This document shows, piece after piece, positions 15,417 through 23,730 of a stretch of 64,000 nucleotides of DNA; position 1 is the stretch's first letter; every line of letters begins with the position of its first letter. This DNA comes from JAKFWI01 sp035549875 (GTDB lineage Bacteria; Pseudomonadota; Alphaproteobacteria; Caulobacterales; Aquidulcibacteraceae). The stretch lies in assembly GCA_035549875.1 (NCBI GenBank), contig DASZPV010000066.1, positions 34,309 to 98,308 of the forward strand. The letters are read 5' to 3'. Made by a program: the position numbers and the translations under genes. Below the pieces are notes generated by a model. The model searched no databases and was not told the origin of the DNA. It saw nothing but the letters and a program-made list of their open reading frames with translations.

Positions 15417-18386
15417 ATGACCAGCGCGACGCCTTGGAGCGTCAAAGGAATCGATCCGCGTGCGCGCGAGGCGGCCCGGGAGGCCGCGCGGCGGCGCGGG
15501 CTGACGATTGGAGAGTGGCTCAACCAAGCTATTCTGGCCAACGAGGCTGCGCTTGCCGCTGTCCGAACCGATGGCGCTCACCCAAACGAGTCGAGGGGCG
15601 AGGACGCCCTCGCCCAGGCGTTGGCTGAATTGTCGCAGCGGGTCGATGCCAACGACCGTCGCGCGGCCTTGGCCATCGGCACGATGGATAGGTCGCTTGC
15701 GAAGATCGGCCAGAGACTCGAGGCGGCTGGCGCCGGCAGCGCGGCGAACGAAAGCGTGGACGGCTTGCTGGCTGAACTGCGCGAGGCCCAGGCAGCCTTG
15801 CTTCACCGCATGCGCCGCTTGGAAGACGAGGAACTGGCGCCGCTGAAGTCCGAGCGCGAAAGCGCGCGCGATCTGGTCGCCTGTATCGATGAGAATGTAA
15901 CTCAACTCGCCACGCGCGTGAGCGGCGCCGAAGCAAAAACCGGCGAAGCGCTGCGTTTGCTACAGGCTTCGCTGGTTTCCCTCGACGAAAAGGTCGCGCA
16001 GGCGAGACCACAGATTGATCAACAGGAGCTTGACGCCCGCTTCGCCGCGATCGCCGAAAATCTCAGCCATGAGGTCGATAGCGCGAGGGCGGCGCTGGCT
16101 GGCCAACTCGCGGACGTGCTTGGCGAATTGCGGCCGGAGGAAATGCGCGCCGCTCTCGGCGATCTGTCCAAACGGATCGCCGCGGCGGAGCGCCGCCACG
16201 CTCAGACGATCGAAGCGGTGTCGATCGAAATCAAGCGGCTCAATGAATCGATGGAACGCCGCCTGCGCGCCGTTGAGGCGCGTAATGACGACAGTGCAGC
16301 GGCGCGCGACCAAGCGCGTGAACTGGCCGAGACGGTTGAGAGTCGCTTCGCCCAAATGGCGTCGCGCGAAATCGCTTTCGCGGACCATATCAGCGAAGAG
16401 ATCGGCCGCGTGGCGGAACGGCTAGAATCGCGCGTCGCGCTATCCGAGCAGCGCGGGGCCGACGCGATCGGCCATATCGGCGAACAGATCGCCGTGGTTG
16501 CCGAGCGCCTGCAGGAACGCCAGGACCGGCTTGCAGCCGACGTCTCCGATCGCCTGCTCGATAGCGAACAGCGGCAATCAGCTCATCTGAACGACGCGTT
16601 GCAAAACCTGTCAGGCGTGCTTGAAGAGATCGAAGCGCGCGCGGGGGCGCATCACAGTCCCGTTCACAACGCAATGTCCGCCTTCGCTGAAAGGCTGCAG
16701 GCGATCGAGGCGCGGATCGCGACGCCAGCCGCCGCGCCGCCTCCCCCCTCGATGGCTGCGCCAACAGCCGCGCCAGGCCAGCAGACAGATCAAGTATTGG
16801 AGGAGTCGCTCGCGACGACTGCGCCAGGGTTCGACGATGAAGCGCTCGCGCACCACCACGAGGCGCTGCGAGAGGTGGCCGCTCATCTTGCCCGAAAATC
16901 GGAGGCTGTGGCCGAAACGATTGTGCCGGAAACGATCTTCGTCGAAGATATTGAAGCCCGGTTTGGCAGCGAGCATGCCGATCCGCTCGGCTTCTACCGG
17001 GAAGATGGCGATGCCGGTCGATATCGCCTGGCCGACGATCCGTTCGCGGACATGACCCGCGAACAGTTTGCGGAGAAAGACGAAGACTTGTTTTGGGCGA
17101 CCGGCCGGGAAGAGCTTGAACTCGAGCTTGTCGCAGGCGGCGCCACGACGCCTGCTGACGATTCTGGCGACCAAGACATGGAGGGCTTCGACCCGAGCGC
17201 CCTATCGCTTTCTTACGCCGACGACGGCTATCTGGCGCAAACTGAGACGGCCGACCTGGAAGACGAGGTGTTCGACCGCGGTCTGGACCTGAGCATCGAT
17301 CCCCCCCCCAGGCATGATTACCTGTCTCACGCCCGCCGCGCCGCGCAGGCGAACGCAGACACGGTTACCTTCGAGCCAACCCGCGCGCGGCCGCAAAAGA
17401 GTGGGCTGCGCGGGCTTTCCAGTTTGGTCTTGTGGACTGCTGCGGGCGCTGTCGCCGCTGCGCTCGCCGGTGGAGCGTTTTATTATTCCGAACATCGGAG
17501 CGCAAAGCTTGCTTCGCCCGCGCCTGAACGCGACGCGCTGGCTCTGCCCACCGACGCCGCGCCGGGCTCAATAGCCGAATCCGCAGCCCAAGCGGAGCCT
17601 GAAGCCGCCGCGCCGCCGACCGCCGCATCGGCGCCTGACGCAGCACCCGGCGCGGCGCCAGCGGCGCCAGCGGAGCCGACCGACCAAGGCCCAACCCGCG
17701 CAGCACCGCTCCATCCAACATCGGCGCCGGAGAACGACGCTACGGCGCCGGCGCTGGAAGAAGCCGCGTTGCGCGGCGATCGGTCCGCGCAATATCAGCT
17801 TGCCTTGCAGCGCTTTGACGATGCCCAACCAATGCAAGCCGTCGCTTTGTTGCGGCGCGCCGCCGAGCAGGGCTATGCCATGGCGCAATATCGCCTCGCC
17901 AAAGCATATGAGCGCGGCGAAGGCGTGCCCGTGAACAAGCAACAGGCACGCCGGTGGACAGAGAAGGCCGCGCTCGCCGGCAACGCCAAAGCGATGCACG
18001 ATCTCGGCGTCTACATGGCTTCAGGCCTGGGGCCGGCGCTCGACGAGGCTGCGGCCTTCGCGTGGTTCAAGCGCGCCGCCGAACTCGGCGTGTCTGACTC
18101 CCAGTTCAACGTCGCGCTCATGTATCTTCAAGGGCGTGGCGCAGAGCCGGACACCGAGCAGGCCTATTATTGGTTTCAGGTGGCGGCGTCTGCCGGCGAT
18201 CAGGACGCCGCCGCGCGCGCCGCTATGATAGAACGTCAACTGGGCTCCTCGGCAAAACCCATCAGACAGCGCGCACGCGCCTATAGCCCGCGCCCGCTAC
18301 TTGCAGAAGCCAATGGCGTCATCGACCAGTCCTGGGCGCCAGGTCAGCAACTGCAGGCCTCCGCCGGCAGCGGGCCGCGTAGCTAG
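15417..18386 (+). CDS. PodJ-like polar localisation protein with Sel1 repeats
   Basis: 989 residues. The N-terminus WSVKGIDPRAREAAREAARRRGLTIGEW is the short motif shared by alphaproteobacterial PodJ-like and Sel1 proteins. Residues ~55-430 are heptad-rich coiled coil; ~440-660 is acidic, low-complexity linker; a single membrane segment (GLSSLVLWTAAGAVAAALAGGAF, here split for length: GLSSLVLWTAAG then AVAAALAGGAF) lies at ~664-688. After an Ala/Pro-rich stretch come about four Sel1 repeats (~785-935; AAEQGYAMAQYRLAKAYERG is one). The layout equals Caulobacter PodJ: cytoplasmic coiled coil, one membrane span, periplasmic Sel1 domain. PodJ organises pole proteins and holdfast or pilus placement. 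A CtrA-type box stands upstream. Confidence 0.75.
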   Translation: MTSATPWSVKGIDPRAREAAREAARRRGLTIGEWLNQAILANEAALAAVRTDGAHPNESRGEDALAQALAELSQRVDANDRRAALAIGTMDRSLAKIGQRLEAAGAGSAANESVDGLLAELREAQAALLHRMRRLEDEELAPLKSERESARDLVACIDENVTQLATRVSGAEAKTGEALRLLQASLVSLDEKVAQARPQIDQQELDARFAAIAENLSHEVDSARAALAGQLADVLGELRPEEMRAALGDLSKRIAAAERRHAQTIEAVSIEIKRLNESMERRLRAVEARNDDSAAARDQARELAETVESRFAQMASREIAFADHISEEIGRVAERLESRVALSEQRGADAIGHIGEQIAVVAERLQERQDRLAADVSDRLLDSEQRQSAHLNDALQNLSGVLEEIEARAGAHHSPVHNAMSAFAERLQAIEARIATPAAAPPPPSMAAPTAAPGQQTDQVLEESLATTAPGFDDEALAHHHEALREVAAHLARKSEAVAETIVPETIFVEDIEARFGSEHADPLGFYREDGDAGRYRLADDPFADMTREQFAEKDEDLFWATGREELELELVAGGATTPADDSGDQDMEGFDPSALSLSYADDGYLAQTETADLEDEVFDRGLDLSIDPPPRHDYLSHARRAAQANADTVTFEPTRARPQKSGLRGLSSLVLWTAAGAVAAALAGGAFYYSEHRSAKLASPAPERDALALPTDAAPGSIAESAAQAEPEAAAPPTAASAPDAAPGAAPAAPAEPTDQGPTRAAPLHPTSAPENDATAPALEEAALRGDRSAQYQLALQRFDDAQPMQAVALLRRAAEQGYAMAQYRLAKAYERGEGVPVNKQQARRWTEKAALAGNAKAMHDLGVYMASGLGPALDEAAAFAWFKRAAELGVSDSQFNVALMYLQGRGAEPDTEQAYYWFQVAASAGDQDAAARAAMIERQLGSSAKPIRQRARAYSPRPLLAEANGVIDQSWAPGQQLQASAGSGPRS

Positions 18387-18527
18387 GCCGGTTTATTCGT
18401 TGCTGTGAGGAGGCGCGATGGCGCAAAGCCCCTCACAGAGCGCCACGCCCGCCATAGGAACCCCGCGCTTCATGCGTTCCGCCGAGCCAGGGGCTGAGCA
18501 GACCCCGGCGAGCCGAGCGCTGGCGTT

Positions 18528-18998
18528 TCAGCCGCGGCGCGCGCGCGCCGCCGCCTTCTTCGGGGCGCGGGCGACTTTGCGTTTGGCTTTGACCACCGGT
18601 CCGGCGCGGCGGCCGTCACCAGTCTCGGCGATCGTTCGCAGAAGCTCGATCACGCGCCGGCGCACACGGCCGCTGTCGATCGCGGCGAACAATGCAGCCA
18701 TCGAAAGGTGCTCGGCCGGACCGGCCGACTCGGCGCTCCTGGCGGGGCGCGCGGCGGCGACGGCGTCCTTGGCGTCGTCGAGAAAATACGAAATCGGCCG
18801 ATCCACCGCCGCAGCGATGGAAACAAGGCGAGAGGCGGCTATCCTGTTAGCGCCTTTTTCGTATTTCTGAACTTGCTGAAAGGTTATTCCAAGACGTTCG
18901 GCGAGAGCCTGTTGAGACAGCCCCGCTTCTGTCCGCGCCAAGCGCAATTTCCGCCCCAACACGTAATCCATAGCCGAAGTTGAACGCGCGTCAGACAT
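18528..18998 (-). CDS. XRE-family helix-turn-helix regulator
   Basis: 156 residues. The HTH at ~12-70 (RKLRLARTEAGLSQQALAERLGI, FQQVQKYEKGANRI) matches the large alphaproteobacterial XRE group with the FQQVQKYEKGANR signature. Residues ~71-80 (RPISYFLDD) are the usual linker. The C-terminus is Ala/Lys/Arg rich (KRKVARAPKKAAARARRG), likely an unstructured basic tail that could add nonspecific DNA binding. It is transcribed away from a 377-bp region with two palindromes that share TAGGTA half-sites, and the first receiver-domain gene is on the other side. Targets unknown. Confidence 0.85.
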   Translation of the reverse strand: MSDARSTSAMDYVLGRKLRLARTEAGLSQQALAERLGITFQQVQKYEKGANRIAASRLVSIAAAVDRPISYFLDDAKDAVAAARPARSAESAGPAEHLSMAALFAAIDSGRVRRRVIELLRTIAETGDGRRAGPVVKAKRKVARAPKKAAARARRG

Positions 18999-19375
18999 CT
19001 ATCCTCATCCATTCTATCATGCGGTCACCGGACCGACATTCAGCCAATTTCATTCCCTTAGGTAACCTACCCCCTTAGCGGGAGATTGTTCGCGCTTCGC
19101 CCCCAATCGCAAACGGTGATGCCACATCCTTATGTCTTGTACCTAGGTACCGTACTTTAGGTCGTAGCGCCTTGCATCATAAAAAGCTATGGCGAACTCA
19201 AATCATGCTCCATAGATGGCGCTTTTTGTCGCGCATTTTGTCAACATTTTCCCGGCGCCTTACAAAGCATCGAGGTTTTTGCAACTCTTGATCCGTATGC
19301 CGACAATATTGGAGGCCCAAACGCAGCTCAAAAATTTAAGCATCTTTCAACCATGACGCGCTAAATTTCGCCGCC
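18999..19375. promoter_or_regulatory. Divergent control region with TAGGTA palindromes and a near-CtrA box
   Basis: This 377-bp region lies between the XRE regulator and the first receiver-domain gene and has no supported ORF. It contains TAGGTAACCTA (19059-19069) and GTACCTAGGTAC (19139-19150), two palindromes made of the same half-site TAGGTA/TACCTA in opposite arrangement. At 19336-19351 TTAAGCATCTTTCAAC matches TTAA-N7-TTAAC with one mismatch, 25 bp before the plus-strand ATG. The region is more AT-rich than its neighbours. The binding proteins are inferred, not known. Confidence 0.45.
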
Positions 19376-20230
19376 ATGGAAGCCGCACCGACGCCAGCCA
19401 TGCTCCACCCGTCGGACATTCGCACCATCGTCGTCAGCGACAACGCCTTCGAGCGGCGCCTGGTGCAGGATCTTTTGATTGCCCTGGGCGTAAGGGAAAT
19501 CATCCTCGCGGAGGACATGATCGCCGCGTTTGCGCAGATCAGGTTGCGTCGGCCGCGGATGATCATCGTCGATGCGGAAATGCGCCCCGTCGGCGGCTTT
19601 ATGTTCGCGCGGGAGCTGCGCCGTTCCGGACTTGCCGCCGCCCATACGCCCTTGATCCTGTGCGCCTCCGAGTCCTCGCCTGACTTCGCGGAAGCCGCCC
19701 GCGCCGCCGGCGCCCATGAGGTGGTCGCCAAACCGGTCTCCGCCGATTCCATGCGCCGGTGCCTGGAAGACGCGCTGACCCACAAACCGGACTTTTCCGC
19801 CATCACCCGGCGCTCGCAACGCCGACGCGGCGACCCGCGGCTTGCCCCTGAGGTGGTCGGCCATGCCGCCGTCAACTCTGAACGCGCCTCCCGCGCCATT
19901 CTGCTGGCGGCGATCGATGAAGGGCGCGCCAAAATCGCCGGCTGGGCGGCCAGCGGCGACACGACGTTGATCGAGGACGCCCGCGATGCGCTTGAGCGCG
20001 CTTCAGACACGGCATGGACCGGCGGCGGAGACCTGACGCTCGCGCGCGCGCTCGGCGGCGTCATGCGGTTGATCGAGGCGGCGGCGTCCGGAAGGGCCGA
20101 CCCTTACGTCCTCGACGTGAGCCTTGCGGCCGCGCGGGCATTGCTTTTTTCCGACAAGGGCGGGAGCGCGATACGCGAGGCGCTGGCCGAGGCCGTATCC
20201 GAAGTCGCCGAAAGTCGAGCAGGCGGATAA
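19376..20230 (+). CDS. Receiver-domain (CheY-like) protein with helical C-terminal extension
   Basis: 284 residues from ATG 19376 (an ATG at 19400 is an alternative). The receiver domain is at ~14-130: IRTIVVSDN (one acidic residue), MIIVDAEMRPVGG with the phospho-acceptor Asp, LILCASES and EVVAKPVS with the conserved Lys. The ~150-residue C-terminal part has no DNA-binding motif and contains AVNSERASRAILLAAIDEG and Ala-rich helices. It is likely a signalling adaptor without direct DNA output. The next gene, 50 bp on, is a similar receiver protein with a Glu acceptor, so they may work as a pair. A small inverted repeat (AAAGGT..ACCTTT, 20229-20248) lies between them. Confidence 0.8.
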   Translation: MEAAPTPAMLHPSDIRTIVVSDNAFERRLVQDLLIALGVREIILAEDMIAAFAQIRLRRPRMIIVDAEMRPVGGFMFARELRRSGLAAAHTPLILCASESSPDFAEAARAAGAHEVVAKPVSADSMRRCLEDALTHKPDFSAITRRSQRRRGDPRLAPEVVGHAAVNSERASRAILLAAIDEGRAKIAGWAASGDTTLIEDARDALERASDTAWTGGGDLTLARALGGVMRLIEAAASGRADPYVLDVSLAAARALLFSDKGGSAIREALAEAVSEVAESRAGG

Positions 20231-20280
20231 AGGTTTACTAAGACCTTTGAGTTAACCTGCCCGGCTACAAAGGCGCGGGT

Positions 20281-21147
20281 ATGTTGAATTCATCGAAGTT
20301 TTCTGCACTTTCCGTTCTGGTTGTGGACCCCAATCCACACCACCGTGCGATTGTGTCTGAAATCCTCCGCGCCGCCGGCGTTACCCGCATCTTCACCTCT
20401 ACGGGCAGCGAAGATGCGCTGCAGGAGCTGCGCATGTGGCAGCCACGCGTGATGATCCTGGAATGGGATATCGCGCCGATGCACGGTATCGACATGACCA
20501 AGGCGATCCGCAAGGGCATCCCCGGCGTCGATCGCACAATCCCGATCGTCATGCTGACCGGGCGCAACACAGTTTCCGACGTTGAGGTGGCGCGCAAAGC
20601 CGGCGTGCACGAATACGCCATCAAGCCGGTTTCCTCGGGCGGTCTGCTTGCGCGCATCGAAGCCTCCGCCATCAAGCCTCGCCGTTTCGTTGACAGTCCG
20701 GTCTACACCGGCCCCTGCCGGCGCAGGAAAATGATCGAGAACTACATGGGACCGCGCCGGCGCTTGGCCGATCCCGTTGGCGAGGAAACGCAAAAAGCGA
20801 TGGCGACATCCTCGGTCGCCCGCATCAACGAACTGACCAAGACCTTCGATCCCGGCGACCGCAACCAAGTGCGCGCGGTGTTTTCCTCCGCCAAGGACGC
20901 AAAAACGGTCGCAGAGGAAATCGGCGATTACCCGCTCGGCCGCTCAGCCGATTCACTGGTGAAATACATTGAGGGCATGGGCGCAACTGACCGGCTCGAT
21001 CCGGAAATCGTGCAAACGCATGTCGAAGCGATGAACCAACTCGTCGCCCTGCCGGGCGGACAAGGCGAAGCGCGCGAGCAAGTCGCCAACGGCCTCGAAG
21101 CTGTCGTGCAGAAGAAAATGCGCCTCGCTCGCGACGCAGCAGCCTAA
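20281..21147 (+). CDS. Receiver-domain protein with Glu at the phospho-acceptor position
   Basis: 288 residues. The receiver domain at ~8-125 has LSVLVVDPNPHHRAIV (acidic pocket), VMILEWDIAPMHG, IVMLTGRNT (Thr) and EYAIKPVSSGG (Lys). In CheY-type receivers the acceptor Asp stands 8 residues before the Gly of MDG; here that residue is Glu (LEWDIAPMHG), and Asp occurs two later. Glu can mimic a phosphorylated state in some receivers, so this may be constitutively 'on' or phosphorylation-independent. The C-terminal ~150 residues are helical (SSVARINELTKTFDPGDRN, KDAKTVAEEIGDYPLGRSAD) with no recognised output domain. Convergent or regulatory links are unknown; the upstream paralogue keeps Asp. 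Confidence 0.8.
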   Translation: MLNSSKFSALSVLVVDPNPHHRAIVSEILRAAGVTRIFTSTGSEDALQELRMWQPRVMILEWDIAPMHGIDMTKAIRKGIPGVDRTIPIVMLTGRNTVSDVEVARKAGVHEYAIKPVSSGGLLARIEASAIKPRRFVDSPVYTGPCRRRKMIENYMGPRRRLADPVGEETQKAMATSSVARINELTKTFDPGDRNQVRAVFSSAKDAKTVAEEIGDYPLGRSADSLVKYIEGMGATDRLDPEIVQTHVEAMNQLVALPGGQGEAREQVANGLEAVVQKKMRLARDAAA

Positions 21148-21335
21148 GACTCTTAATTATTGCGCTTGCGAACGCTGCGGTCCGCATAGCACGGACGTAG
21201 CAAGTGACTTCGGCATCGCCCTCTCCAGGCACGATTGTGGCGGGCATCGGCGCGCCACGACGGATGTATTGCACAACGAGGGCCCTAGCGAGGCTGCGCA
21301 GATACGGCAGCATCAATGCGCCTGCCGCCAAAAGA

Positions 21336-21385
21336 TTAGAATAATTCTAATTTGATTGACAGACCAGCTCCGGGCGGCCTAGGTT
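21336..21385 (+). promoter_or_regulatory. katG promoter with Irr/PerR-type operator
   Basis: TTAGAATAATTCTAA (21336-21350) is a perfect 15-base palindrome of the same type as before rubrerythrin and irr. Five bases later is a -35-like TTGACA (21356-21361), then 18 bp and a weak -10 TAGGTT (21380-21385). The operator is just upstream of -35, which would allow activation or occlusion. The katG ATG is at 21457. Confidence 0.65.
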
Positions 21386-21456
21386 CTCCGCTGTTCGAAA
21401 GGCGCCTAAGCGGCATCGCGGGCGAACAGCTTTCGCGGAACACGATCGGAGTTGAC

Positions 21457-23652
21457 ATGGACGACGCAAGCAAATGCCCCGTGTCTGGCGGCGCGCGTAG
21501 ACATACGATCGCAGGGGCCCTGTCCAACGCCGCCTGGTGGCCCGAACAGATCAACCTGAAGATTCTCGATCAGAACTCGCCCCTGTCCGATCCCATGGGC
21601 GAGGACTTCAACTATGCGGCGGAGTTCAAGACCCTCGACTTGGACGCTCTGATCAAGGACCTGCACGCCTTGATGACGGACTCGCAGGATTGGTGGCCGG
21701 CGGATTTTGGCCACTATGGCCCGCTGTTCATCCGGATGGCGTGGCACAGCGCCGGCACTTACCGCGTCGGCGACGGCCGCGGCGGCGCAGGCTCGGGCAC
21801 GCAACGCTTCGCGCCCCTCAACTCCTGGCCGGACAATGTGAATCTCGACAAGGCGCGCCGCTTGCTCTGGCCGATCAAGCAGAAATACGGCCGGAAAATC
21901 TCCTGGGCCGACCTGATGATTCTCGCCGGCAACGTCGCCCTCGACTCGATGGGCTTCAAGACGTTCGGTTTTGGCGGCGGGCGCGCCGACGTTTGGGAAC
22001 CCGAAGAAGACATTTACTGGGGCCCCGAAGGCAAGTGGCTGGCGGACGAGCGCTACAGCGGCGACCGTGACCTCGCAAATCCGCTCGCGGCCGTTCAGAT
22101 GGGTCTGATCTACGTCAATCCCGAAGGGCCCAACGGCAACCCCGATCCCCTAGCGGCGGCCAAGGATATTCGCGAGACCTTCGCGCGCATGGCTATGAAC
22201 GACGAAGAAACGGTCGCGCTGATTGCAGGCGGTCACACCTTCGGCAAGACCCATGGCGCTGCTGATCCAGGCAAGTATGTCGGCCCCGAGCCCGAAGCCG
22301 CCGGCATAGAAGAGCAAGGCCTCGGCTGGAAGAATACTTTCGGCGCCGGCAATGGCGACGATACGATCGGCAGCGGGCTCGAAGTCATCTGGACCACGAC
22401 GCCAACGAAGTGGAGCAACAATTTCTTTTGGAACCTGTTCGGCTACGAGTGGGAACTGACCAAGAGCCCGGCCGGCGCCCATCAGTGGACGCCGAAGCAT
22501 GGCGCAGGCGCCGGTTCAGTGCCCGATGCGCACGATAAGTCAAAGCGTCACGCGCCATCCATGCTGACCACCGACCTCGCCTTGCGGTTCGACCCTGCTT
22601 ACGAAAAAATAGCGCGGCGCTTCCACGAGAATCCGGATCAGTTCGCAGACGCGTTTGCGCGGGCGTGGTTCAAGCTCACGCACCGCGACATGGGCCCGCT
22701 CACCCGCTACCTCGGCCCGCTTGTGCCAAAGGAAATCCTGATTTGGCAGGATCCGGTCCCCGCGGTCGATCATCCGCTGGTCGATGAGAAGGACATCGAG
22801 ACCCTCAAGGCCAAGACCCTTGCGTCAGGCCTCTCCATATCTCAACTGGCCTCTACGGCCTGGGCGTCGGCGTCAACATTCCGCGGCTCCGACAAACGCG
22901 GCGGCGCCAATGGCGCGCGCATTCGCCTGGCGCCGCAGAAGGATTGGGGCGTCAACCAGCCGGCGGAACTGTCGAAGGTCTTGCAGACGCTCGAAGCAAT
23001 CCAGAAGGCGTTTAACGGCGCGCAGGCCGGCGGGAAGAAAATCTCGCTCGCCGACCTGATCGTTCTGGGCGGCTGCGCCGCGATCGAGAAAGCCGCCAAG
23101 AGCGCCGGACACGACGTGAAGGTTCCCTTCACGCCGGGGCGCACGGATGCATCGCAAGAGCAGACCGACGTGCATTCGTTCGCCGTGCTGGAGCCGACCG
23201 CGGACGGATTCCGCAACTACCTCCGTAAGGGCGTCCAGGATTCGCCCGTGGAGCTGCTTGTGGATCGGGCGAACCTACTGACGCTGACCGCGCCGGAGAT
23301 GACGGTGCTCATCGGCGGCCTGCGCGTGCTGAACGTCAATGTCGGCAAGGCGCCGCACGGCGTGTTCACCAAGCGGCCGGAGACGCTGACCAACGACTTT
23401 TTCGTGAACCTGCTCGACATGGGCACGAAGTGGCAAAAATCGGCCGCCGAAAATGTGCTGGAAGGACGCGATCGGGCGACAGGCGAGATCAAGTGGACGG
23501 GAACAGTCGTAGATCTCGTTTTTGGTTCAAATTCCCAGCTACGGGCGCTCGCGGAAGTCTATGCGTGCAGCGACGCGCAGCAGAAATTCGTGCGCGACTT
23601 CGTGGCGGCGTGGACCAAGGTGATGAACCTAGATCGCTTCGACCTTGCGTGA
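21457..23652 (+). CDS. katG: Catalase-peroxidase KatG
   Basis: The frame is open from 21352, but ATG 21457 follows GGAG at good spacing and starts the family N-terminus (MDDASKCPVSGG), giving 731 residues, normal for KatG. The active-site adduct residues are present: Trp in IRMAWHSAGTYR, Tyr in IYVNPEGPNGNPDP, Met in MAMNDEETVALIAGGHTFGKTHG, which also holds the proximal haem His. The C-terminal duplicated haem-free domain is intact (LPLVPKEILIWQDP region onward). It degrades hydrogen peroxide in the cytoplasm. An Irr/PerR-type operator stands 107 bp upstream; no oxyR is adjacent. Confidence 0.97.
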   Translation: MDDASKCPVSGGARRHTIAGALSNAAWWPEQINLKILDQNSPLSDPMGEDFNYAAEFKTLDLDALIKDLHALMTDSQDWWPADFGHYGPLFIRMAWHSAGTYRVGDGRGGAGSGTQRFAPLNSWPDNVNLDKARRLLWPIKQKYGRKISWADLMILAGNVALDSMGFKTFGFGGGRADVWEPEEDIYWGPEGKWLADERYSGDRDLANPLAAVQMGLIYVNPEGPNGNPDPLAAAKDIRETFARMAMNDEETVALIAGGHTFGKTHGAADPGKYVGPEPEAAGIEEQGLGWKNTFGAGNGDDTIGSGLEVIWTTTPTKWSNNFFWNLFGYEWELTKSPAGAHQWTPKHGAGAGSVPDAHDKSKRHAPSMLTTDLALRFDPAYEKIARRFHENPDQFADAFARAWFKLTHRDMGPLTRYLGPLVPKEILIWQDPVPAVDHPLVDEKDIETLKAKTLASGLSISQLASTAWASASTFRGSDKRGGANGARIRLAPQKDWGVNQPAELSKVLQTLEAIQKAFNGAQAGGKKISLADLIVLGGCAAIEKAAKSAGHDVKVPFTPGRTDASQEQTDVHSFAVLEPTADGFRNYLRKGVQDSPVELLVDRANLLTLTAPEMTVLIGGLRVLNVNVGKAPHGVFTKRPETLTNDFFVNLLDMGTKWQKSAAENVLEGRDRATGEIKWTGTVVDLVFGSNSQLRALAEVYACSDAQQKFVRDFVAAWTKVMNLDRFDLA

Positions 23653-23672
23653 TCTGACCGCGCACAAAAATC

Positions 23673-23705
23673 GGGCGGCGTTTAAATTGGATTGAAACGC
23701 CGCCC
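23673..23705. terminator. Stem-loop between convergent katG and the dehydrogenase gene
   Basis: An 11-bp perfect stem GGGCGGCGTTT (23673-23683) / AAACGCCGCCC (23695-23705) with an 11-base loop. On the minus strand it is followed by GATTTTTG, a short T-run, so it best fits termination of the minus-strand gene; it may also stop katG transcripts. Confidence 0.7.
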
Positions 23706-23730
23706 TTACCGATGCGGAATACTGTCTGGA

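Noticed and set aside
20825..21331. 168-residue minus-strand frame overlapping the second receiver gene and the katG leader
   Set aside because: Most of it is antisense to a well-supported gene; the part outside has no domain or ribosome site. A short oxyR-like or regulator remnant was considered but no motif supports it.
21385..21401. GTTC-N6-GTTC in the katG leader
   Set aside because: Spacer of 6 does not match the LexA box; probably chance.
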